Source: Nitrospirota bacterium (GTDB lineage: Bacteria > Nitrospirota > Nitrospiria > SBBL01 > JAADHI01). Taken from it: a stretch of 64,000 nt of DNA. Both the position numbers and the translations under genes were made by a program. The notes below the pieces were generated by a model. That model searched no databases, was not told where the DNA came from, and was given only the letters and a program-made list of their open reading frames with translations. Where the stretch lies: contig JAJDBT010000028.1 of NCBI GenBank assembly GCA_029261215.1, positions 41,270 to 105,269 on the forward strand, in the 5' to 3' direction. Shown one piece after another: positions 37,692 through 44,568 of this stretch; within the stretch, counting starts at the first letter, position 1, and each line of letters opens with the position of its first letter.

Positions 37692-38806
37692 AACAATCCT
37701 CCAAGGCCACCGGCCTCGCCTGAAAAATCTTCCGCGCCGGTGGGTTGAAGCCCGTTGCGTTTGACTTTAAAGGTTTGTGTATAGCCCTCACCGCTAAAAA
37801 TATGGGTCACGCGGCACACAAAATAGATCCCGCTATGGGTTTCACCCAAACCTTTTATCGTGACCGTGCTCCGTGGTTTCAAGATGTGGCCGTACTCATT
37901 TGCGATAATAACCCCTTCTCCCGTAACAAACCATTCACCTTCGTGAAACAGGCCCTGACAAAGCGCGGTCATTTCCGGGGTACCTGTTGCCGCGTTCATG
38001 GCGATCACGGCTTTGCCTGGTGTCATGCCTGGCCCCAAAAAAGCCGTGCCGTTTGAACGGCCCAAAGGCGTTTGCAGACTCGATTCCACAACGGCCTCCA
38101 GGATCTCCTTGCTGCTGCGATCAATCTGATACATAGAGACATGGGTCGGCGTCAGTGCGTTGACTTCGATTGAAAACGAAGAGACATTGGTTTCATCTCC
38201 GAAATGGACGGCCAAAAGGGCTTGAGGGGTTTCGTCTATCTGTGGTGGCCGGAAATAGCCGGTCGTGCCTTCCACATAACAATCGTAACCGTTTCGCAAA
38301 GCCAGGCGTTTTAAAAATTGAATGTCGGTTTCCCGTTGCATAATGGTCGAGACGGCCTCGTCGTGAATCACGGCGCTGTCCTCGGTTTCTGCCGAAAAAC
38401 CGTAGAGGCTGAAAATTTCGGCGGCGATATCGCTGTCTTTTTTATCGGGCCAGTCCTTCAGTTTTTCTTCCCGATCCATGAGCACGCTGCCATCCATTCC
38501 CCAAACTTCCAAAAAACATTCGGTACGTTCCGGTGCAAAATGGGGTTTGAGGTGGGTGATATATCCGGTCATCAATTCCTCGATATCATCCTCAAAGCCC
38601 GCAGAAATGACAAGCGCTTTCCAGAGTTGAAACCGCTCGTCGTCCAGGTAATTCCAGAGCCCTTCCGTATCCTGCGTGAGCGTGATCTTCAGCCGGAACA
38701 TCGCGGCCAGAGCGTCATCCAGCTCTACCTCAAAAGAAATCAGATCTGGATATAAATCCTCGGCCTCTTGCCCATCAATTGTGATTGAAAAATTCTCAGC
38801 TTGCAC
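37688..38806 (-). CDS. eCIS baseplate hub protein, gp27/gpD-like
   Basis: A 372-residue protein of the phage late control D/VgrG N-terminal family. Features are an N-terminal beta barrel (FSITIDGQEAEDLYPDLISFEVELDD), LMTGYITHLKPHF, IMQRETDIQFLKRLALRNGYDCYVEG (the typical QYxETDxxFLxRLAxxxGY pattern) and a second barrel ending VKRNGLQPTG. It adapts the six-fold tube to the three-fold spike. It is coupled to the spike gene by a 4-base overlap. Confidence 0.91.
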   Translation of the reverse strand: MQAENFSITIDGQEAEDLYPDLISFEVELDDALAAMFRLKITLTQDTEGLWNYLDDERFQLWKALVISAGFEDDIEELMTGYITHLKPHFAPERTECFLEVWGMDGSVLMDREEKLKDWPDKKDSDIAAEIFSLYGFSAETEDSAVIHDEAVSTIMQRETDIQFLKRLALRNGYDCYVEGTTGYFRPPQIDETPQALLAVHFGDETNVSSFSIEVNALTPTHVSMYQIDRSSKEILEAVVESSLQTPLGRSNGTAFLGPGMTPGKAVIAMNAATGTPEMTALCQGLFHEGEWFVTGEGVIIANEYGHILKPRSTVTIKGLGETHSGIYFVCRVTHIFSGEGYTQTFKVKRNGLQPTGAEDFSGEAGGLGGLL

Positions 38807-38816
38807 GGGTTTCCCT

Positions 38817-39410
38817 TTATTTTACTGCGTTGGGCGGAATGACAATGGTTTTCCCGACGCGCCCGACCTGCTCCGGCGGCCCGACCGCAAGACCCAGAGT
38901 GACTATACGCGCGACCAGAGCCGCCGTGTCGAGATTCATACTGTTATAACGGACAATGAGGGCATAACGGTAACGCGGTACAATCAGGGTCACCGCTTCC
39001 GAGCCGATTGTTTCGATTCGCTCGACCAGGGCGATTTCTTCCTTGATTAACTGGATTTGTTCGATGCCGACGACCGCGTTCAAATCTGATAGCCCCTCCG
39101 ACCAGCGTGGTTCATCCGCCTCGGCATTGATGATGAGCGGAAACTGCTCGGTCACAATGGGGTCTTTTCCCAGGAGCGCGGGGGGAAAGGGAAAGCCCGG
39201 ATTGGCATCGCAAATCCGCCACCACTTTTTGGGCTGTTTGTAATATTTGTAGGCTAGGTGGTCGAGCCGGTCGTTTTCCTCCACCGTGTGCAGGAATTCC
39301 CCCGAAACTTCCGGAATGTGCCGCAAAGCTTTGGAGACGGCCTGCGTCCCTTCGCTGTCGCCGACCACTACATCTTCAAGTTTTTTATAACGCGAGTTTT
39401 TAAAAAACAT
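38817..39410 (-). CDS. eCIS LysM-containing baseplate protein (Afp7/gp53-like)
   Basis: A 197-residue protein. LysM-like motif HTVEENDRLDHLAYKYYKQPKKWWRICDANP lies at about residues 42-72 (quoted part: LDHLAYKYYKQPKKWWRICD). It resembles gp53 and the C-terminal LysM of Afp7/Pvc7. In T4 and PVC this part binds the hub and clamps wedges rather than peptidoglycan. A second alpha/beta region follows. It starts six bases after the CIS-tube-like gene, so Afp7 appears split into two genes here. Confidence 0.8.
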   Translation of the reverse strand: MFFKNSRYKKLEDVVVGDSEGTQAVSKALRHIPEVSGEFLHTVEENDRLDHLAYKYYKQPKKWWRICDANPGFPFPPALLGKDPIVTEQFPLIINAEADEPRWSEGLSDLNAVVGIEQIQLIKEEIALVERIETIGSEAVTLIVPRYRYALIVRYNSMNLDTAALVARIVTLGLAVGPPEQVGRVGKTIVIPPNAVK

Positions 39411-39416
39411 CTTTAT

Positions 39417-40142
39417 TTACCCCGGAATGACGACATCGGCAATGTCCGCGATGTTCGCAAGGTTTAAAACCGACATGACTTCCTTCATCGCCTTGGTATA
39501 CATATAGGCGAGGTTTTTCCCTTCGATGACCGTCAGGTTCACGGAAACGGTGGCGCGAATCGGATTTAAATCCGTACTAAATTCCGATTCCGTGATACTT
39601 AAACTGTTGATATTCACGGGCAGCACCCGTTTCCGCCCCCAAATAAAGAGAATCATCGGCGGGTTGGGTTTGTTTGTAAAACTAAAGCCGCCGGGCGAGC
39701 CGAGCAGTGCGCCCAAGGCCTGTCCCAAAAGTGATTCCTCCTTTGGATGCACCATCAGCTCCAAGGTTGAAAGCTGAGGAGCGATGCCGAATTGTTCCGT
39801 GATGGTGTCTCCATTGTTGAGGTCGTCGGTGGCATCCAGTCGAATCTCGAAGTTAATGGATTCTTCTTGAATCCGCACCTGCTGGGCGTCCCGAATTTCG
39901 GAGAGATCGTCGAAGCGCTGGTGATAATCTCTCAAGGAAATGTACTGGGCTGTCCGTCCCGATTCACGTGCGGCCTCGTACTCGGCCTGCTGCACGCTGC
40001 CGGGCACCGAAAAGGACTGCGAGCGGCTACGCGAGAGCTGGATCGGGTTGAATTGAAAGACGACAAAGAGCGGTGGAATACTCAATCCATACTCGACAAA
40101 AGCCCCCCGCAAAATTTTGGGTTTGTTGCTAAATCCCGACAT
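39417..40142 (-). CDS. eCIS tube-initiator/baseplate protein, CIS tube family (Afp7 N-terminal-like)
   Basis: A 241-residue protein with the contractile-injection tube-like N-terminal pattern VVFQFNPIQLSRSRSQSFSV, then INFEIRLDATDDLNNGD, MILFIWGRKRVLPVNINSLSITESEFSTDLNPIRATVSVNLTVIE (in part: RKRVLPVNINSLSITESEF). This matches the first half of Afp7/Pvc7, which begins the inner tube on the hub. The second half (LysM) is the next gene. It is the first structural gene after the cargo block and is separated from it by a 194-base repeat-filled gap, so it may have its own promoter. Confidence 0.8.
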   Translation of the reverse strand: MSGFSNKPKILRGAFVEYGLSIPPLFVVFQFNPIQLSRSRSQSFSVPGSVQQAEYEAARESGRTAQYISLRDYHQRFDDLSEIRDAQQVRIQEESINFEIRLDATDDLNNGDTITEQFGIAPQLSTLELMVHPKEESLLGQALGALLGSPGGFSFTNKPNPPMILFIWGRKRVLPVNINSLSITESEFSTDLNPIRATVSVNLTVIEGKNLAYMYTKAMKEVMSVLNLANIADIADVVIPG

Positions 40143-40185
40143 TATTTGACGCTCCTCGATTATTTAATAAATTCATTTTGGTTTT

Positions 40186-40291
40186 ATCCCCCCTTTGTAA
40201 AGGGGGGCAAGGGGGGATTTAACCCGGCCAAAAAATTAGAACAAGGCAAAAACGAAATCCCCCTCAATCCCCCTTTTTCAAAGGGGGAAGT
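40186..40291. repeat. Paired inverted copies of a PPFxKGGKGGF-type intergenic repeat
   Basis: Copy A (40186-40220) contains CCCCCCTTTGTAAAGGGGGG followed by CAAGGGGGGATTT. Copy B (40256-40291) reads AAATCCCCCTCAATCCCCCT then TTTTCAAAGGGGGAAG, close to the reverse complement of A. The two copies can pair into a long hairpin around a 35-base centre. In one frame they encode PPFVKGGKGGF and NPPFSKGE, the peptide that betrays this common dispersed repeat family. It fills the gap between the cargo genes and the baseplate genes and could attenuate transcription. Confidence 0.8.
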
Positions 40292-40336
40292 AAAGCGACA
40301 CCGTTTGTTGAGATGAGTATGAATGCAGGTATTCAT

Positions 40337-41215
40337 CTAATCTCCCTCTGGCCGTGCGACTGTGCTTGTGCAACGCGGAATGTCCGAGGCGGTTAGTCCT
40401 CGAATTTCCTCCGGCGTCAGCGTCCGGCCAAAGGCGGCATTGATCATCCGTCGGGCTTCTCGAATCGAACTCTGCATACTGGTATCTCCATCGTAGTCGC
40501 TCAGGTTTCGGCCGCCTGTGCTGAAATCCCCAAGCCAGGCATTTTGTAAATTGGTGTTGTCGCACAGGGGTCGTGCGAAACCCTGAACCTGTACCCAGGT
40601 CTGGTTTTGCCGCACACCGCAAAATGTCTTCACTGCGAAATCATGATTGAGGCGCACGCAGCCGTGCGAGAGCGGCGTGCCGTCCACTGGTCGGTACTCG
40701 TGCAGGGCGATGCCCCGGCTCGGCACGAATTCCGTCCACCACAACACGCCGTTGTGATCGAGATCCCGATTTTCGACTTTGTAGCCATTACGCGCGGTAA
40801 TGGGCGTGCAATTGCTGCCGTCCCGTTTAGAGCCTTCCGCCGTGCAAGCCACGCCGTCGGGGTGGGCCGGATCGACGCAGCAGTGGCCTTTACCCGATGA
40901 ACACTGACCCGATTCCGTCGTCCCGTCGCTCCAATGGATCGTCGTGCTTTGCGGTGTTTCCTGCTGAACGACAATGCGTTCAATCCATTTGTCCGTAGGT
41001 TGTCCTGCGCACTCGCTGCTTGCTGCGTCCCAGCGACGCTGGATGCGTTTTGGTCCTTTAGGTGATCGATGCATCACTCGCACCATTCTTTGATTGCCTA
41101 CGTTTCGCTCAAAAGATGACCGGCTCACCGCCGCTTGTTGCCTTTGAATGGGTTTAGACGATCCTCCGGGTTTTAAGTCCGATGCTTTTGGATTCGTCTG
41201 GTTTTGAAATGTCAC
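40337..41215 (-). CDS. Putative eCIS cargo: L,D-transpeptidase (YkuD)-fold protein
   Basis: A 292-residue protein. The C-terminal half has the YkuD active-site signature: H172 in IALHEYRPVDGTPLSHGCVRL, with S183-H184-G-C186-V-R-L, so catalytic His and Cys are present. Upstream, GVLWWTEFVPSRGIALHEY matches the usual beta strands. The N-terminal ~65 residues are disordered and carry R37-N-V-G-N41 ... I58-Q-R60, shared with the three other cargo proteins. Residues 66-136 hold seven Cys that may pair or bind metal. No signal peptide is present, so it is not an ordinary envelope enzyme. L,D-transpeptidases cross-link peptidoglycan; delivered by an eCIS it could disturb cell walls. Cargo status is inferred. 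Confidence 0.78.
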   Translation of the reverse strand: MTFQNQTNPKASDLKPGGSSKPIQRQQAAVSRSSFERNVGNQRMVRVMHRSPKGPKRIQRRWDAASSECAGQPTDKWIERIVVQQETPQSTTIHWSDGTTESGQCSSGKGHCCVDPAHPDGVACTAEGSKRDGSNCTPITARNGYKVENRDLDHNGVLWWTEFVPSRGIALHEYRPVDGTPLSHGCVRLNHDFAVKTFCGVRQNQTWVQVQGFARPLCDNTNLQNAWLGDFSTGGRNLSDYDGDTSMQSSIREARRMINAAFGRTLTPEEIRGLTASDIPRCTSTVARPEGD

Positions 41216-41227
41216 CTGATGATCCTT

Positions 41228-42496
41228 TTAAATTCCCGCGCATTGCGCGGCATCCATGTTGTCCACGCCGACATTCCGCGTGCCCCCGGAGGCCATGAGG
41301 TTATCCGGGTCGGCGTGATGACCGCCGTCGTCGAGTAAAACATGCACCAATTCGTGCACCATCGTATCGTTCGCTGCAGAATTGGCGACCTGAATCGCAT
41401 TGGCGGTACTCGGAAAAGTCCCGCCGTAACGGCTTGCATAAAAAGACGAACCTCGTGAACCAATCGAAATCGAGGGCACGTAGTAGGCGTGTAATACATT
41501 GCCGCCGGGCCGGTGCGCTGTCATGTCCTGTACTTCCGTGGTCGCTGTGGCTGTGCTGTGATTGAGCACGCCAAGCGGCGCATCGGTGTCCATCAAATTT
41601 GTATCCCAGCTTTCCCCGCCGGTAATATTGATTCTCGCGCAACACTGGGCCAATACTGCATTGGCCTTCGCCTCGTCATCATAAATGCTCCGTGTCGAAC
41701 CGGGTAGGTTGACGGAATAAACATCAATCTTTTTTACCCCGCCAGGGCAGGGGTCCGCTGCAGGCGGCGGGTCGCGCTGAATGCGGGGAGATAGCACGCG
41801 CTGCGCCGTGTCCGCTGCGCCGCCTTGCTGTACGACGTGCGTCAACTCGTGGGCCATCAATCGGTGGTCGCTTTCCGAGGCCCCTTTCCCCAGAGTGATA
41901 TGCTGGCCCGTCGTATAGGCTTGGGCCTGGATCTGCGCCGCCGAGTGTTGGGCCGCTGATCCGTCGTGTACGCGCACCGCGCTGAAGTCGGCGGCGAAGC
42001 GGGGCTCCATGTATTGCCGCGTGGCCTCCGAAAGCGGCCGACCGCCTTCCTGCGCCGCCTTGAAATCGGGGCCGGGGTCGAATCCGCCCTCATCGCCCGA
42101 TGCGATGCGTTGAATATTGAAGCCGCCAGTGGGTCTGTCGATCATCGACTTCGACGCATCCGGTATCCGCATGACGTGATCGGCAATCTGGTCTGCCTCC
42201 TGTTCGTAGACATCGTTCACCGGCCCGACGCTCAGTTTTGCTTGAATCCTTGGGTCTTCCGTTCCCTTCGATGCGCATCCGGCACAGGTTCCGCCGCAAT
42301 GACACGCGCGTTGAATTTTAGATCCGGTCCCGCTTTGGTGCAGATGGGCAGTCCCCGTTTCTATCGCGCGGTTCCCCATTTGCCGCGCCCAAGACGGCCC
42401 CGCATTCAATGATCCGGACGTCGGCTTTTGCTGTGCCTTTTTGGAGAGACTGTCCAAAGACCCGGTATGTTGTTTTTTATCCGATATTGTAACCAT
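41228..42496 (-). CDS. DUF4157 eCIS cargo with second metallopeptidase domain (paralogue 2)
   Basis: A 422-residue protein. A disordered N-terminus carries R38-Q-M-G-N42 ... I61-Q-R63. A cysteine knuckle CHCGGTCAGC (65-74) follows. The DUF4157 domain (about 90-225) contains FAADFSAVRVHDGSAAQHSA and H216-ELTH-220. The C-terminal domain (about 250-422) has its own zinc site H381-ELVH-385, extra histidines about 8 residues on (DDGGHH), and a Met-turn-like NLMAS, as in metzincin-type proteases. It is a close paralogue of the protein at 42519-43808 in all parts. It lies 12 bases before the L,D-transpeptidase gene. DUF4157 is enriched in eCIS loci; two HExxH sites in one chain suggest self-processing plus a toxic protease. 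Confidence 0.83.
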   Translation of the reverse strand: MVTISDKKQHTGSLDSLSKKAQQKPTSGSLNAGPSWARQMGNRAIETGTAHLHQSGTGSKIQRACHCGGTCAGCASKGTEDPRIQAKLSVGPVNDVYEQEADQIADHVMRIPDASKSMIDRPTGGFNIQRIASGDEGGFDPGPDFKAAQEGGRPLSEATRQYMEPRFAADFSAVRVHDGSAAQHSAAQIQAQAYTTGQHITLGKGASESDHRLMAHELTHVVQQGGAADTAQRVLSPRIQRDPPPAADPCPGGVKKIDVYSVNLPGSTRSIYDDEAKANAVLAQCCARINITGGESWDTNLMDTDAPLGVLNHSTATATTEVQDMTAHRPGGNVLHAYYVPSISIGSRGSSFYASRYGGTFPSTANAIQVANSAANDTMVHELVHVLLDDGGHHADPDNLMASGGTRNVGVDNMDAAQCAGI

Positions 42497-42518
42497 CTCG
42501 TGTTTTTAATCCCTTTTG

Positions 42519-43808
42519 TTATGCATGACTAAAAATCGTCGGACACTGAGAGGGATCCAGCGTCGAACCCGTCGAACTGCTGGTAGGTTCCATAATGTTT
42601 CCGGTGCCCCCAGGATGCGTGGTGTGTACTGTGCCGTCCGCGTCGAGTAAAATATGACCGATTTCGTGGGCCAGAGTCCGCGTCGCCGCGCTGTTGGTGA
42701 CAATGACCATGCCCTCGTAGGCCGCGGCAGTGCCCGTGGCCCAATTGGCCGGAAAACTTGTGGCTCTGGATCCACCCACCAAACTTTCGACATAAAAGGC
42801 CCGGATGCGGCCTGTTAAACCAAAGGTTGCGGTTGCGCCGTCGTAGGCGGCGGTCTGTTCCGGATCAATCGCCCCGCGCGACGTTCCTCGGCTCATGGCG
42901 GTATCGCCGCCGAGCCAGGTATCCGAAAGGCTGGGGATGACGCTTACGCCGTGGGTCATCTGAAACTGCACGCAACAGGGCGCATAAACGGTATTGGCGA
43001 AATCGAGATCGGCAGGTGCATTGCGGCTCGCCCCGCGCAGTGAAATCAAATCAACGGAAACGGTCTTCACGCCATCCGGACAAGGGCTGGCCGCGGGCGG
43101 CGGGTCGCGCTGAATGCGGGGCGATAAGGGGCTTCTTTGCGCCGAGTCCTCCGCGCCGCCCTGCTGCACGACGTGGGTCAACTCGTGCGCCATCAGGTGT
43201 TTGTCGCCTTCCGAGGCTCCATTTCCCAAGGTGATGTGATTTCCCAGCGTATAGGCCCGCGCCTGAATTTGCGTTGCGGAGTCTTGGGCTGCCGAATCAC
43301 TGTGAACGCGGACAGCACTAAAATCCGCGCCGAAACGCGATTCCATAAATGTGCGTGTCGAGGCACTCAAGGGCTGCCCGCCGCTTTGCTGCGCCTGAAA
43401 GTCCGGGCCGGGGTCGAATCCATCCCCGTCGTTGCCTGTGATGCGCTGGATCGCGGGGGCAATGCCTTGTTCTTCGCTTTCAATTGAAGTGGCTGGCATG
43501 CGCATAATCGAATCCGCTACCCGGTCGGCTTCCTGTTCATAGTCATCGTGCGCCGGACCGACCGTCAACTTGGACTGTATCTTAGGTTGAGTTTTCGAGG
43601 CGCAGGCGGAACAAGTCCCACCGCAGGCGCATTTCCTTTGAATACCCCCCTGAGTCGCCGAGGCTTGAAGTTTGCTATTTCCGGCAAAACGCTGGAGGAA
43701 AGGGCTTGTCTGAAAGAGCGGGCCGGGCCGTGACCCACGAGGAGTAGGGACTTCCGTTTTTCGTGCGCTGTTTTGATTCTCAGCATTCTTTTGTTTTGAT
43801 GCAAACAT
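42519..43808 (-). CDS. DUF4157 eCIS cargo with second metallopeptidase domain (paralogue 1)
   Basis: A 429-residue protein started at ATG 43808 (MFASKQKN), preceded by GGAAAGATAAAA. A longer upstream frame reads antisense-like into the neighbour and is rejected. Order: disordered N-terminus with R40-F-A-G-N44 ... I56-Q-R58; cysteine knuckle CACGGTCSAC (60-69); DUF4157 (about 85-218) with FGADFSAVRVHSDSAAQDSA and H208-ELTH-212; linker LSPRIQRDPPPA; and a C-terminal domain with H381-EIGH-385, further histidines at about 395 and 398, and NIMEP. A conserved CC (YAPCC) lies early in the C-terminal domain of both paralogues. It has no signal peptide or membrane segment. Confidence 0.85.
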   Translation of the reverse strand: MFASKQKNAENQNSARKTEVPTPRGSRPGPLFQTSPFLQRFAGNSKLQASATQGGIQRKCACGGTCSACASKTQPKIQSKLTVGPAHDDYEQEADRVADSIMRMPATSIESEEQGIAPAIQRITGNDGDGFDPGPDFQAQQSGGQPLSASTRTFMESRFGADFSAVRVHSDSAAQDSATQIQARAYTLGNHITLGNGASEGDKHLMAHELTHVVQQGGAEDSAQRSPLSPRIQRDPPPAASPCPDGVKTVSVDLISLRGASRNAPADLDFANTVYAPCCVQFQMTHGVSVIPSLSDTWLGGDTAMSRGTSRGAIDPEQTAAYDGATATFGLTGRIRAFYVESLVGGSRATSFPANWATGTAAAYEGMVIVTNSAATRTLAHEIGHILLDADGTVHTTHPGGTGNIMEPTSSSTGSTLDPSQCPTIFSHA

Positions 43809-43833
43809 TTTTATCTTTCCATCCGTGGTTTCA

Positions 43834-44568
43834 TTAACACCGCACGCCGGGGCCGCCGCGCACTTCCCAATGCGGCGCGGCCAAACTGGCCACATTGCCC
43901 AGGTGCGTTGAGCCCGGGGCTGCCGCAGACACCTCCGCGATGATCGGTGCTTCTCCACGCTCGACTTGCTGCGCGATTTGCTCCGCGCCGTAAAGCCCGA
44001 ACCATTTTCCGGGCACGTAACAATAGGCGCTGGCGCTACCACCCGCTGCGGCTGCCGCCGCCTGACTGGCGATGGAATTCAGCATAAAAGCGGCCGGGTT
44101 CGGGTGGTGTTGCGACTGCCAGCTATGCCCCAATTCGTGAATCAGCAAATCGCGGTCCGATCCTGGCGTGGTGTAGGCCGAGGTCCCGATGTTAATGACT
44201 GTGCCGCCCGAAATACCGGGAATCGGGGAAGGCACATAAGTCGTGAAGGGCCGTCCGCCGCCGCCTACGGCGTTGCTCAGGAGCACTTTGCCAAAGTCGA
44301 TGCTGGTTCCATAAACTCCACGGGCCATTGTTTCTTCTGTCGAATCCAGAAAACGCAAACCCGTCGGTAGTGTGATGCCAAAAGGCAGGCGTTGAATAAA
44401 AGCAGCGCCGGGGCTTGAAGAAAGACCGGCCGCCGCCTTTTGCAGGCTCTTGTTGCCTATCGCCCGCTGGAGATCCCGGTTTTTTCCGCTTGCCGGACGT
44501 CCGCCCTGTTTTTGAAGCAGGTTCCTGCGAAGCGCAGCGGTCTTTTTTTTCTGCTCAAATGCAAACAT
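43834..44568 (-). CDS. Putative eCIS cargo with HELGH metallopeptidase motif
   Basis: A 244-residue protein. The N-terminus MFAFEQKKK resembles that of the next gene (MFASKQKN) and carries R35-A-I-G-N39 ... I58-Q-R60. The folded part contains DLLIHELGHSWQSQHHPNP, with H144-E-L-G-H148 as a gluzincin or minimal-metallopeptidase zinc site. A tail with GAEQIAQQVERGEAP follows, which could supply the third ligand Glu. A Gly/Ala-rich stretch (SQAAAAAAGGSASAY) separates them. This is the vgr-related or DUF4157-like single-domain type. The start codon shares a base with the ATPase stop (TGATG), so it is coupled to the loader ATPase. Confidence 0.78.
   Translation of the reverse strand: MFAFEQKKKTAALRRNLLQKQGGRPASGKNRDLQRAIGNKSLQKAAAGLSSSPGAAFIQRLPFGITLPTGLRFLDSTEETMARGVYGTSIDFGKVLLSNAVGGGGRPFTTYVPSPIPGISGGTVINIGTSAYTTPGSDRDLLIHELGHSWQSQHHPNPAAFMLNSIASQAAAAAAGGSASAYCYVPGKWFGLYGAEQIAQQVERGEAPIIAEVSAAAPGSTHLGNVASLAAPHWEVRGGPGVRC

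Noticed and set aside
39792..40316. Plus-strand open frame of 174 codons containing PPFVKGGKGGF and NPPFSKGE
   Set aside because: It is antisense to the CIS tube-like gene, and the peptide comes from a well-known type of intergenic repeat, not from a real protein.
43809..44042. N-terminal extension of the first DUF4157 protein
   Set aside because: It runs within the upstream cargo gene in another frame; ATG 43808 has a good ribosome site and matches the start of the neighbouring cargo protein.
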